A DNA stretch of 64,000 nt, from contig NZ_BBXA01000026.1 in NCBI RefSeq assembly GCF_001014975.1, positions 62,001-126,000 of the forward strand, read 5' to 3'. The notes beneath the pieces were generated by a model. It ran no database searches and was not told the DNA's origin. It saw only the letters and a program-made list of their open reading frames with translations. Positions within the stretch are counted from its first letter, which is position 1. Every line of letters starts with the position of its first letter. Positions 27,267 through 35,341 of this stretch are shown one piece after another. The translations under genes and the position numbers were made by a program. The DNA comes from Novosphingobium sp. MD-1 (lineage in GTDB: Bacteria > Pseudomonadota > Alphaproteobacteria > Sphingomonadales > Sphingomonadaceae).

Positions 27267-27446
27267 TCACGCATAACGAATGAGCTTCCAGGTCACCGCC
27301 CTTCCGTTGTGCGGCGGCATGCGGTTACCTATGGCGATCGGCGCAGTCGTGGACGGAGCGTCAAGTGACTGCCAGACCCCCGATTCCGGGCAAGTTTCGC
27401 CCGTGCGTGCGGTCGTTCCGATAGGCTTACGTGTACGTGTAATCAT
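27267..27446 (-). CDS. Small conserved protein, 59 residues (YjzC-like motif)
   Basis: Reads MITRTRKPIGTTARTGETCP and then ESGVWQ, an IAIGNRMPPHNGRAVTWKL stretch and a short tail. The pattern TG-CP-SG-W, followed by a G-R-PP strand and AVTW, recurs in small bacterial proteins annotated YjzC-like or as toxin/immunity-associated. The ATG at 27446 is preceded by AAGAAGGTACAGCAAG, a good ribosome-binding site, and the stop by a strong hairpin, which supports a real one-gene unit. The frame also opens further upstream, but that part is not protein-like. Function unknown; low GC suggests a late arrival. Confidence 0.7.
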   Translation of the reverse strand: MITRTRKPIGTTARTGETCPESGVWQSLDAPSTTAPIAIGNRMPPHNGRAVTWKLIRYA

Positions 27447-27610
27447 CTTGCTGTACCTTCTTGCGGCGCCGCTCTCCGGACGAGCGCCTTCGTCCGACGA
27501 ATAGCCCGCGCAACCTCCTTTGAGAGAAGGAGGCCACACGAACTGTTGCAAGCAAGGTCGATGAATTGTGGTGAAGGGTGGGGTTGCAACGAAATTGCTA
27601 GTCCACCGAT

Positions 27611-27619
27611 TTATCCACA
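27611..27619 (+). promoter_or_regulatory. Exact DnaA box
   Basis: TTATCCACA matches the DnaA consensus exactly. A one-mismatch copy TTTTCCACA is at 27839-27847, next to the nrdA stop, and TGTGGACAA (inverted TTGTCCACA) is at 30366-30374 on the other side of nrdA. DnaA is known to affect nrdAB transcription in E. coli, so a regulatory role is possible; an origin is unlikely. Confidence 0.45.
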
Positions 27620-27724
27620 GGCCCATACCACCTGAAACCGGAGAGTTCAGGTTGACCATAACGGCGGTACGTGCGAGTCAGAGGTTGCAACGCAGGCCTC
27701 GAACGCACCGCCGTTCAGCTTGCT

Positions 27725-27748
27725 GGGGGCAACCGCAAGGTTGCCCCC
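27725..27748. terminator. Perfect stem-loop downstream of nrdA
   Basis: GGGGGCAACC-GCAA-GGTTGCCCCC with a GNRA-type loop (GCAA) on the plus strand, 122 bases past the nrdA stop. It is stable, but without a clear U-run on either side. Confidence 0.5.
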
Positions 27749-27869
27749 AATCCGATTCTTACTGTTGAGTTCGAATCGAATATTATGAATAGCCGTTTAC
27801 CTGAGCCCGGACGAATCAGGGCTTCAGTGCTGGGCTACTTTTCCACAGAAGAAACCTATCTTTTTCTTT

Positions 27870-29885
27870 TTATTGGCAGGCGAGGCATTCCTCGTAGTCG
27901 GTCTGGTCGCCGGCGCTGAGTTCGATCTTTGGCGCTTCGGCGGTGTTGTCCGCCTCCACCCCGCCGGCAAACCCGGCGCGCTGCACCGACTTCGAGCGCA
28001 GGTAGTAGAGCGACTTGATGCCCTTCTCCCACGCCTGGAAGTGGAGCATCATCAGATCCCACTTGTCGACGTCGGCCGGGATATAGAGGTTGAGCGACTG
28101 CGCCTGATCGATGAACGGGGTGCGGTCCGCCGCGAATTCGAGCAGCCAGCGCTGGTCGATCTCGAAGCTGGTCTTGTACACGGCCTTTTCCTCGGGGCTG
28201 AGGAAATCGAGGTGCTGGACCGATCCGCCGTTCTCGAGGATCGAATTCCACACGTTGGCGGAATCCTTGCTCTTCTGCTGGAGCAGCGCCTTGAGATAGG
28301 GGTTTTCGACCACGAACGAGCCGGACAGCGTCTTGTGCGTGTAGATGTTGGCCGGGATCGGCTCGATGCAGGCGGAGGTGCCGCCGCAGATGATCGAGAT
28401 CGACGCGGTGGGCGCGATCGCCATCTTGCACGAGAAGCGCTGCATCACGCCCATGTCCGCCGCATCGGGGCAGGGGCCGCGTTCCTGCGCCAGTAGCAGG
28501 CTGGCCTCGTCCGCCTTGGCGGCGATGTGGCGGAACATCTTGAGGTTCCACGCCTTGGCCATCGCGGATTCGAAGGCGATGCCCTTCTGTTGCAGGAACG
28601 AGTGGAAGCCCATCACACCCATGCCGACCGAGCGTTCGCGCATCGCCGAATACTTGGCGCGGGCCATTTCGGTGGGGGCGCGATCGATATAGTCCTGCAG
28701 CACGTTGTCGAGGAAGCGCAGCACGTCTTCGACGAAGTGCTTGTCGCCGTGCCACTGGTCCCAGGTTTCGAGGTTGAGCGAGGACAGGCAGCACACGGCG
28801 GTGCGATCGTTGCCGAGGTGATCGCGGCCGGTGGGCAGGGTGATTTCCGAACAGAGGTTCGAGGTCGAGACCTTGAGGCCGAGATCGCGGTGATGCTTGG
28901 GCATCATGCGGTTCACGGTGTCGGAGAACACCAGATAGGGCTCGCCCGTGGCGAGGCGCACTTCGACCAGCTTCTGGAACAGGCTGCGCGCGTCCACCTT
29001 GCCGCGCACAGAACCGTCCTTGGGGCTGCGCAGCGGGAATTCGGCGCCATCGCGCACCGCTTCCATGAAGTCGTCGGTCAGCAGCACGCCATGGTGCAGG
29101 TTCAGCGCCTTGCGGTTGAAATCGCCGCTGGTCTTGCGGATTTCGAGGAACTCCTCGATTTCCGGGTGCGAGACGTCGAGATAGGCGGCGGCCGACCCGC
29201 GCCGCAGCGACCCTTGCGAGATCGCGAGCGTGAGGCTGTCCATCACGCGCACGAACGGAATGATGCCGCTGGTCTTGCCGTTCAGGCCCACGCTTTCGCC
29301 GATGCCGCGCACCTGGCCCCAGTAGGTGCCGATGCCGCCGCCCCGGCTGGCCAGCCAGACGTTCTCGTTCCAGGTGGCGACGATGCCTTCCAGGCTGTCG
29401 TCCACCGAATTGAGGTAGCACGAGATCGGCAACCCGCGCCCGGTGCCGCCGTTCGAGAGGACCGGCGTGGCGGGCATGAACCACAGCTTCGAGATGTAGT
29501 CGTAGAGCCGCTGGGCGTGCGCCTCGTCATCGGCATAGGCATCGGCCACGCGGGCGAACAGGTCCTGGTACTTCTCGCCGGGCAGCAGGTAGCGGTCGTC
29601 GAGCGTGTCCTTGCCGAACGCGGTGAGCAGCGCATCGCGCGATTCATCGGTGACGATGCCGAAGCGGCGGGCGCGGACGGTGCGCGAGTTTTCCTTCTCG
29701 GGCGCGGGAACGCTGGCGGCCGCGGCCGCCGCCACGGCGGCGACCAGCGCCTCGGTCCCGGAATCCTGCGTATTCAAACTCATCGCCGTTCTGCCTTCTG
29801 CCGGCGACGCGCCTTCGAGAGTCGCGCCATCAAGGCCCAATTCGTCCTGCGCCGCCACGGAGCCGTCCCCAGTCCTGAAATCCAC
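27870..29885 (-). CDS. nrdA: Ribonucleotide reductase class I, alpha (catalytic) subunit
   Basis: A 671-residue catalytic subunit that reduces ribonucleoside diphosphates. The first active-site cysteine is in PISCYLNSVDDS, the thiyl-radical region in STSNLCSEITLPT, and the C-terminal redox pair in EECLACQ. VSHPEIEEFLEIRKTSGD and APTASISIICGGTSACIEP are standard family blocks. The N-terminus has an alanine-rich linker and no clear ATP-cone, so overall activity control may be missing or differ. The start is uncertain: GTG at 29885 (after GGGGG) or ATG at 29783 (MSLNTQ, after GAAGGCAGAACGGCG). An NrdR box lies upstream. Confidence 0.95.
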   Translation of the reverse strand: MDFRTGDGSVAAQDELGLDGATLEGASPAEGRTAMSLNTQDSGTEALVAAVAAAAAASVPAPEKENSRTVRARRFGIVTDESRDALLTAFGKDTLDDRYLLPGEKYQDLFARVADAYADDEAHAQRLYDYISKLWFMPATPVLSNGGTGRGLPISCYLNSVDDSLEGIVATWNENVWLASRGGGIGTYWGQVRGIGESVGLNGKTSGIIPFVRVMDSLTLAISQGSLRRGSAAAYLDVSHPEIEEFLEIRKTSGDFNRKALNLHHGVLLTDDFMEAVRDGAEFPLRSPKDGSVRGKVDARSLFQKLVEVRLATGEPYLVFSDTVNRMMPKHHRDLGLKVSTSNLCSEITLPTGRDHLGNDRTAVCCLSSLNLETWDQWHGDKHFVEDVLRFLDNVLQDYIDRAPTEMARAKYSAMRERSVGMGVMGFHSFLQQKGIAFESAMAKAWNLKMFRHIAAKADEASLLLAQERGPCPDAADMGVMQRFSCKMAIAPTASISIICGGTSACIEPIPANIYTHKTLSGSFVVENPYLKALLQQKSKDSANVWNSILENGGSVQHLDFLSPEEKAVYKTSFEIDQRWLLEFAADRTPFIDQAQSLNLYIPADVDKWDLMMLHFQAWEKGIKSLYYLRSKSVQRAGFAGGVEADNTAEAPKIELSAGDQTDYEECLACQ

Positions 29886-30438
29886 GTCTAACCCCCGGTT
29901 TCACCACCGCCCGACCGAAACCCGGCCGGTCGTCCAAATCTGCTGGCCGGACACCCGCCGGCCTGTTCCGGCCGGTCCGAATGTTCCGCTTCCGTTCGAA
30001 TCGGGAGCAAGACCCCAATCCTACCACAAGATGGCCCGCGCGGGTCATGAAATCGGGTCTCGCGCCCCTTGCGCAGGCACGGAAGCGGGCGCCGGCACGA
30101 AGCCGGCAGCCGCCACGCGCCAAAGGGCGCGCTTCCGTTCTCAACAAGGTCTAGAGGCCCCCACACGGTCCGACCACTATCCATAGTGCCTCAACGGGAT
30201 TCAGACACAAGAGGGTAAACCATCAGTTGACGATTCGGTTCGTCGTAATCCCGATTCGCTTCGTCGCAGCGAAAGTCATTGTGCAGTGCAGCGACGCGCG
30301 GGGAAAACGGCACTTCAAGACCAAATCGTGACGGGTCCAAAAATTTTCGCTCCGAACCACCATCCTGTGGACAATCGCGCCGGATCGGGCACACCCCGCG
30401 AAGCAGGAAAAAAGCTGTGGAAGGCGGAGGCGAAAAGC
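29886..30438. other. 553-base divergent promoter region between nrdA and the GlsB-like gene
   Basis: Contains the nrdA leader, the NrdR box at 30175-30188 and a DnaA-box variant at 30366-30374. The first 250 bases are pyrimidine-rich on the nrdA coding strand. A frame open from 30286 joins the GlsB-like gene but is not protein-like before 30439. Confidence 0.6.
30175..30188. promoter_or_regulatory. NrdR box
   Basis: CACTAT-CC-ATAGTG is an exact palindrome close to the NrdR consensus (ACACTATATATAGTGT). It lies 290 bases upstream of the nrdA start on the minus strand. NrdR boxes usually come in pairs one or three helix turns apart; no convincing partner is visible at that spacing. Confidence 0.7.
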
Positions 30439-30687
30439 GTGTTCAACCTGATCTCGATCGTGATCACCGGCTTCTTCGTGGGGCTGCTGGCGGAAATCCT
30501 CTATCCCGGCCCGGTGGACCTGGGGTTCGTGAAGACGGTGCTGCTGGGAATCGGCGGATCGATCGTGGCCGGGGTTTTCGCCAGCTGGCGTTCGGGCAGC
30601 ACGTTCGGCGAAGGGGTGAATCGCGCCGGCTGCCTCGCCTCGGTGCTGGGCGCGCTGCTGCTGATCTGGCTGGGGCGGCACTGGTAG
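30439..30687 (+). CDS. GlsB/YeaQ/YmgE family stress-response membrane protein
   Basis: An 82-residue protein with three hydrophobic segments: LISIVITGFFVGLLAEILYP, FVKTVLLGIGGSIVAGVFAS and AGCLASVLGALLLIWLG. These match the GlsB/YeaQ (transglycosylase-associated) family of small stress-induced inner-membrane proteins. The GTG at 30439 follows GGCGGAGGCGAAAAGC, a strong ribosome-binding site, and gives the family length; the frame opens earlier at 30286 but without membrane or family sequence. It is divergent from nrdA. Confidence 0.88.
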   Translation: MFNLISIVITGFFVGLLAEILYPGPVDLGFVKTVLLGIGGSIVAGVFASWRSGSTFGEGVNRAGCLASVLGALLLIWLGRHW

Positions 30688-30698
30688 GGCGGAGTCCG

Positions 30699-30733
30699 CC
30701 CACCCCCAACCCCTCCCGCAAGCGGGAGGGGAG
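30699..30733. repeat. Family B palindromic repeat, copy 5
   Basis: CCCACCCCCAACCCCTCCCG followed by CAAGCGGGAGGGG, 11 bases after the GlsB-like stop. Its position fits a terminator-like hairpin for that gene. Confidence 0.85.
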
Positions 30734-30789
30734 CGCGACTGCCAAAAAAAAGACGGTTATGTCGCTTGCAAACTCTTGCCCTACGCGTT

Positions 30790-30875
30790 CGTCATTGCGA
30801 GCGTAGCGAAGCAATCCAGAGCGGCTTAAGCGTGGCTCTGGATTGCTTCGTCGACTGCGTCTCCTCGCAATGACG
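30790..30875. repeat. Family A long hairpin repeat, copy 3
   Basis: CGTCATTGCGAGCGTAGCGA at the left and CTCCTCGCAATGACG at the right. An eight-base insertion-like change (TCGACTGC) sits in the right arm. It lies in the 465-base gap between the GlsB-like gene and the convergent HD gene. Confidence 0.9.
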
Positions 30876-30904
30876 ATGGTGAGTTTGCAAAAAACATAAA
30901 CGCC

Positions 30905-30945
30905 AAAAAAGAGGCCACGGCGCTCGGGGGGGAGGCACCGTGGCC
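30905..30945 (-). terminator. Rho-independent terminator of the HD-domain gene
   Basis: On the minus strand GGCCACGG-17 bases-CCGTGGCC is followed by TCTTTTTTGG, a stem plus U-run. It lies about 208 bases after the HD-domain stop codon. The 200 bases between hold no gene that I can see and would be 3' untranslated sequence. Confidence 0.7.
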
Positions 30946-31152
30946 TGGACGGCCCGGTCGTCGACGTGAGGCGCCGCGGGGGCGCGGGACGGGCCTTCGG
31001 GTATCGGGCGAAGCCCCGGGGCGGTCCGCGTGCAATCCGCGCCCGGAGACCGTTTTCGCCGGTTCCGTCGGGGCACTATTGCCGCTGTCCGCGCTTGCGC
31101 AAAGCGGGGAACGGCCCGTTCCGGACTGTCCCGCCGCGCGCGCCTGATTCCG

Positions 31153-31899
31153 CTAGAGAAAGTTGTTGGGCCAGATCATCGTGCGCCACATGTGCGCGGT
31201 GGGGCTGGCGTCGAAGCCGAGTCCTTCCTCCGGCTCGCGGAAGTGGCGGCCGATCACGTCGGTCAGTTCCTCGGGATCGACCGGCGGGAAATCGTCGAAG
31301 AAATAGGTGTCGTAAAGCGTGACCTGCCGCGCGGTGCCGTACCATTTGTGGTCACGCGCGTAGTCGGCATCGCGCTGGAGGTATTCGGGCATCGCGTAAT
31401 CCGGGCCGAAGAAGCGATCGTAGCTTTCGGGGTAGGTATAGCCCACGCTTTCGTCCGACACGTAGCGCAGCGCCTGATGATATTTCACGGCAAAGGCCAC
31501 TTCCTCGCTGACATAGGGCGCGACGAGCTGCGCGCTCCAGTATCCGTGATCGGCGCGGATCAGGCAGCCGTTGGAAATGTCGTGCAGCAGGCAGGCGATC
31601 ACGACCTTTTCGTCCTGCCCGTCGTCGAGCGCGCGCTTGGCGCTGACCAGCAGGTGCCGCACGGTGATGTCGCCAAAGCGGCAGCGGAAGAAATCGAGCA
31701 GGCGCGGCCGTTCGGGCATCCGCGGCAGCGCGGGGTTGTCGCCCATCATGAACACCGTCTTCGGGTTGAGCCGCTTGAGCAGTTCGGCCTCGTTGTCGAC
31801 GAAGTCGGTGCCTTTCCAGCCCACCGGCGAGGGATAGATCATCCGTTCGCGCCCTTCCTGCGGCCAGGGGCGGGGATCGGTGAAATCGGCATCGGCCAT
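31153..31899 (-). CDS. HD domain-containing protein
   Basis: A 248-residue putative phosphohydrolase. The HD signature is ACLLHDISN, preceded by a helix with RHLLVSAKRALDDG and followed by DHGYWSAQLVAPYVSEEVAFAVKYHQALRY, which supplies further His/Asp ligands. The N-terminal 60 and C-terminal 70 residues are rich in aromatic residues and are conserved in a family of HD proteins annotated as metal-dependent hydrolases. No partner gene is adjacent. It is divergent from the PKHD hydroxylase and ends with a separate terminator. Confidence 0.8.
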   Translation of the reverse strand: MADADFTDPRPWPQEGRERMIYPSPVGWKGTDFVDNEAELLKRLNPKTVFMMGDNPALPRMPERPRLLDFFRCRFGDITVRHLLVSAKRALDDGQDEKVVIACLLHDISNGCLIRADHGYWSAQLVAPYVSEEVAFAVKYHQALRYVSDESVGYTYPESYDRFFGPDYAMPEYLQRDADYARDHKWYGTARQVTLYDTYFFDDFPPVDPEELTDVIGRHFREPEEGLGFDASPTAHMWRTMIWPNNFL

Positions 31900-31992
31900 C
31901 GCGGCAATCTCCTGCTGGAACTCGGGCGCTTGGTTCCTCTATGCTGGCCTCTAAGCTGGTTCGCCATCCATGGCGATGCCGAAGGACACGCG

Positions 31993-32685
31993 ATGCTGAC
32001 GATCATCCCCCAGGTTCTGCCCCGTGACGAGGCGCTGGCGCTGGGCCGGACGATCGCCGCGGCCGACTGGGTGGACGGCAGCGTGACCAGCGGCCCGGCG
32101 GCGGCACGGGTCAAGCGCAACCGCCAGTTGCCCGAGGACGGCGAGGCGGCCCGAACCGCGCGCCAGCGCGTGCAGCAGGCGCTGTCGGCCTCCGCGCTGT
32201 TCCTGTCGGCGGCCTTGCCCAAGGCGATCTATCCGCCGCTGTTCAACCGCTATGGCCCCGGCGAGCAGTATGGCGACCATGTCGACAACGCGCTGCGGAT
32301 CGATCCCGCCACCGGCGCGCGGCTGCGCACCGACCTTTCGGCGACGCTGTTCCTGTCCGAGGACTACGACGGCGGCGAGCTGGCCATCGCCGGCGATTTC
32401 GGCCGCATGGCCTACAAGCTCGCCGCCGGCGACATGGTGCTCTACCCCGCGACCAGCCTGCACCGGGTGAACGAAGTGACGCGCGGCGAGCGCATCTGCG
32501 CCTTCTTCTGGGTGGAATCGCTGGTGCGCGATGGCGCCGCGCGCGAGGTGCTGTTCGATCTCGACCAGACCATCCAGGCGCTCAACGTGCGCCAGGGCGG
32601 GAGTGGGGGCGGAGGCAGCGGCGATCCGCAGGCGCTGCGGCTGACCAGGGTCTATCACAACCTGGTGCGCCGCTGGGCGGGGTAG
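31993..32685 (+). CDS. PKHD-type Fe(II)/2-oxoglutarate hydroxylase
   Basis: A 230-residue dioxygenase of the PiuC/YbiX family. The iron ligands are in YGDHVDNAL (HxD) and LHRVNEV (distal His), and FFWVESLVRD carries the oxoglutarate-side strand; KRNRQL and LFNRYGPGEQYG are family blocks. In other bacteria it accompanies TonB iron-siderophore receptors, but none is next to it here. The start ATG at 31993 is the first for the family block MLTIIPQVL. It is divergent from the HD gene. Confidence 0.93.
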   Translation: MLTIIPQVLPRDEALALGRTIAAADWVDGSVTSGPAAARVKRNRQLPEDGEAARTARQRVQQALSASALFLSAALPKAIYPPLFNRYGPGEQYGDHVDNALRIDPATGARLRTDLSATLFLSEDYDGGELAIAGDFGRMAYKLAAGDMVLYPATSLHRVNEVTRGERICAFFWVESLVRDGAAREVLFDLDQTIQALNVRQGGSGGGGSGDPQALRLTRVYHNLVRRWAG

Positions 32686-32715
32686 GGCGGGATGACGTCA
32701 GGTTGACCCGCCCCT

Positions 32716-32791
32716 CGTCATTGCGAGCGTAGCGAAGCAATCCAGAGCCTCGCGTGCCGCCCTGGATTGCTTCGCTACGCTCGCAATGACG
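32716..32791. repeat. Family A long hairpin repeat, copy 4
   Basis: The most regular copy: CGTCATTGCGAGCGTAGCGA ... CGCTACGCTCGCAATGACG, 76 bases with near-perfect arms around a 15-base centre. It lies between the convergent PKHD and LysR genes. Confidence 0.92.
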
Positions 32792-32828
32792 GTGCAAGGG
32801 GATGTTATTCGGCGCCCGTGGAGCGCCT

Positions 32829-33710
32829 CTACAGCCCCGCCTTGATCAGCCAGTCGTGGAACAGGCGCACGGGCCGCGATTGCAGCGCGCGGGGGCGGCA
32901 GACGAACCAGTAGCTGTAGGGGCTGTCCACCTCGATGTTGTAGAGCTGGGCGAGGCGCGGATCGTGCGACCGGTTGTAGTGGTCGTCGTGCATGATCGCG
33001 ATGCCAAGGCCCTGCGCGGCGGCTTCGAGGATGAGCTGGCCCGAATCGAAGTGATCGACTGCCGCCGGCTCCAGCCGTTCGAGATGGAGCGCGCGCTTCC
33101 ACGCCTCGAAGCTGGCGGGCAGATCGTTGTGGACCAGGAAGGTCTGCTTCGAAAGCTTGGCGATGTCGGGCCGTTCGCCCAGCTCCGCCGCCAGTTCCTT
33201 CGAGGTGATGGCGTGGACGCGGTTGTGATCGAGCCGCACCGAATGGAGCGTGCCGTCCGGTCCTTCGCTCAGCACGATCGCCGCGTCGATGGTATCGCCC
33301 AGCTTGGTTTCGGCGGCGTGCGAGCTGTCGATGTCGATATGCAGCTGCGGGTGCAGTTTGCGCAACTCGCCCAGGCGCGGGAACAGGCGCTGGCTGCCGA
33401 ACAGCGGCAGCACGCCGAGCCGCAACCGCATGACCTTGCCGGTATCGACCAGCCGGTCGATGCGGTCGGTCATCTCGTCCATCAGCGGGGCGACCGCGTC
33501 GTAGAGATGCTGGCCTTCCTCGGTCAGCTTGAGCATCTGGTGCTTGCGTTCGAACAGCGCCTTGCCGACGAAATCCTCCAGCGCGCCCAGCCGGCGCGAG
33601 AGGGCCGACGGGCTGAGCGCCAGTTCGGCGGCGGCGGTCTTGGCCGAGCCGGCGCGCACGACGCGAATGAACGCTTCGAGCGAACGCAGCGGAGGCAGGC
33701 GGCGGATCAT
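32829..33710 (-). CDS. LysR-type transcriptional regulator
   Basis: A 293-residue regulator. The N-terminal winged helix is LRSLEAFIRVVRAGSAKTAA, then LALSPSALSRRLGALED and LFERKHQMLKLTEEG; the rest is a periplasmic-binding-protein-like effector domain (MRLRLGVLPLFGSQRLFP... LGIAIMHDDHY). The pattern PPLRSLEAF is GcvA-like. No divergent target gene is adjacent: the upstream side faces the corC promoterless 3' end. The family is certain, the effector unknown. Confidence 0.93.
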   Translation of the reverse strand: MIRRLPPLRSLEAFIRVVRAGSAKTAAAELALSPSALSRRLGALEDFVGKALFERKHQMLKLTEEGQHLYDAVAPLMDEMTDRIDRLVDTGKVMRLRLGVLPLFGSQRLFPRLGELRKLHPQLHIDIDSSHAAETKLGDTIDAAIVLSEGPDGTLHSVRLDHNRVHAITSKELAAELGERPDIAKLSKQTFLVHNDLPASFEAWKRALHLERLEPAAVDHFDSGQLILEAAAQGLGIAIMHDDHYNRSHDPRLAQLYNIEVDSPYSYWFVCRPRALQSRPVRLFHDWLIKAGL

Positions 33711-33868
33711 CGGTATCTTCGTTCCCGGACTTCAGTTGCGTTGCATTCCGTGCGGGCCGGACGCGATCCGCATCCTCCCACAGTGCCATTCCCGTCAGAG
33801 CGGAGCAATCCGCCGGGTGGCGTATTCCCTTCCGGACAGGTGCCGGCCCGTGCCGGACCCGATCCGAC

Positions 33869-34810
33869 CTAGTCCTCTTCCCCGTCCTCTTGCGTGCGCG
33901 GCGCGTGGAGCCGCAGGCGCGTGAGGCGGCGCTCGTCTCCGCCGGTCACCTCGATCCGCCAGCCGCTGCCGTGTTCCAGCACGCGCCCGACGGGCGGGAC
34001 TTCCCCGGCGAGGACGACCGCGAGGCCGCCCAGCGTATCGACGTCTTCTTCCACTTCGGCAAGCCGGGGGTCGACGATTTCCGCTACGTCATCCAGTTCC
34101 GCGCGGGCATCGGCGTCCCAGGTATCGGGATCGAGCCGCTTGAGCAGTTCCTCCGGCGCATCGTCATGCTCGTCCTCGATCTCGCCGACGATTTCCTCGA
34201 CCAGATCCTCGATCGTGATGATGCCGTCGGTGCCGGAATATTCGTCGATCACCACGGCCAGGTGCGTGCGGCTGGCGCGCATGTCGGCCAGCACGTCGAG
34301 CGCGCCGCGCGCCTGCGGCACGAACAGCGGCTGGCGCATCAGGCCGGCCCAGTCCTTGGGCGCGGGCTTGCCGGAAAGGGCGATGCCGGCGACGATGCCG
34401 AACACGTCCTTCACGTGGACCATGCCCACGATTTCGTCGAGCGAATCGCCATAGACCGGCAGGCGGCTGTGGCCGTGTTCGGCGAAGGCGCCGACCAGCT
34501 CCTCGAACGTGGCAGAGGCGGGCACGGCGATGATCTGGCCGCGCGGAATGGCGACGTCATCGGCATCGTGTTCGCTGAAATGGAGCAGGTTCTTCAGCAT
34601 CTGGCGTTCGAGCGCCACCAGATCGCCGTCCGAACCGCCGGGCGAGCCATGTTCGCCCTCGTGCTCCTCGATCGCTTCCTCGATCTGCGCACGCAGCGAC
34701 TGGTCCTGGTCCGGCCCCTTGAAGAAAGCCCTGATCGCGCGCCACAGCGCGCCGTTACTGTCCCCTTCGCCCGAGCGACTGTCGCCGCCGGACCCGTTGC
34801 CCTCGGGCAC
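33869..34810 (-). CDS. CorC/HlyC-type CBS-domain protein
   Basis: A 313-residue cytoplasmic protein. After a glycine/serine-rich start (GTG at 34810, preceded by GGGGAGTGCAGACCA) come an acidic linker, two CBS domains (VAIPRGQIIAVPASATFEEL... HSRLPVYGDSLDEIVGMVHVKDVF; then LVDVLADMR-like and HLAVVIDEYSGTDGIITIED) and a C-terminal transporter-associated domain. This family modulates Mg/Co efflux. It ends the miaB-phoH-ybeY-corC block, 36 bases after ybeY. Confidence 0.93.
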   Translation of the reverse strand: MPEGNGSGGDSRSGEGDSNGALWRAIRAFFKGPDQDQSLRAQIEEAIEEHEGEHGSPGGSDGDLVALERQMLKNLLHFSEHDADDVAIPRGQIIAVPASATFEELVGAFAEHGHSRLPVYGDSLDEIVGMVHVKDVFGIVAGIALSGKPAPKDWAGLMRQPLFVPQARGALDVLADMRASRTHLAVVIDEYSGTDGIITIEDLVEEIVGEIEDEHDDAPEELLKRLDPDTWDADARAELDDVAEIVDPRLAEVEEDVDTLGGLAVVLAGEVPPVGRVLEHGSGWRIEVTGGDERRLTRLRLHAPRTQEDGEED

Positions 34811-34846
34811 TGGTCTGCACTCCCCTGTTACGCGAACCGTTCGCTG

Positions 34847-35341
34847 TCAGCGGTCCGCATATGGGTCCGCGATACCCAGCATGGCAAGCGCCTTCCGTTC
34901 CAGATTCTCCATTTCCTCCGCCTCGCCCTCGCCCAGCTCGTGATCGTGGCCCGCCAGATGGAGCAGGCCGTGGATGACGAGGTGGGTGGCGTGGTGCTCC
35001 ACCGGCACGCCCTTTTCCGCCGCTTCGCGCCGGCACACGCCATGCGCCAGGATCAGATCGCCCAGCATTTCGGGCGCGTCGGCGCTGGCCGCCAGCACTT
35101 CGGCGCGGGCGAGCATCGGGAACGACAGGACGTTGGTGGGCTTGTCCTTGGCGCGCCATTGCTTGTTGAGCGCATGGACCTCGTCGTCGTCCGCCAGGAC
35201 CAGGCTGACGATCAGGTTGTCGCGCGCGAGCTCCGGCGCGGCGCGCGCCGCGGCCTCGGCCGCGCGGTTGGCCAGCGCTTCCCAGTCGGTGTCCTGCCCC
35301 CAGACCGGATCGATATCGATTTCGAGCGTGGGGGCGCTCAC
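34847..35341 (-). CDS. ybeY: Endoribonuclease YbeY
   Basis: A 164-residue metal-dependent RNase for 16S rRNA 3' maturation and ribosome quality control. The zinc-binding motif is HGLLHLAGHDH (three histidines spaced as in the family), and NVLSFPM and ILAHGVCRREA are conserved blocks. It starts with GTG at 35341, overlapping the phoH stop as GTGA, and is followed by corC after 36 bases. Confidence 0.96.
   Translation of the reverse strand: MSAPTLEIDIDPVWGQDTDWEALANRAAEAAARAAPELARDNLIVSLVLADDDEVHALNKQWRAKDKPTNVLSFPMLARAEVLAASADAPEMLGDLILAHGVCRREAAEKGVPVEHHATHLVIHGLLHLAGHDHELGEGEAEEMENLERKALAMLGIADPYADR

Larger units (their letters stand above)
27447..27869. other. 423-base low-GC gap after nrdA with hairpins
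   Basis: No protein-like frame. It holds a perfect 10-base stem GGGGGCAACC-GCAA-GGTTGCCCCC (27725-27748), a weaker hairpin CCTGAA...TTCAGG (27631-27651), an exact DnaA box and a near one. Hairpins in series without a frame could mean a small RNA or the nrdA 3' end. Confidence 0.5.

Noticed and set aside
27611..27847. Replication origin suggested by one exact and one near DnaA box in AT-rich DNA
   Set aside because: Only two or three scattered boxes, no dnaA, hemE, parAB or repeated AT-rich 13-mers; DnaA control of nrd genes is simpler.
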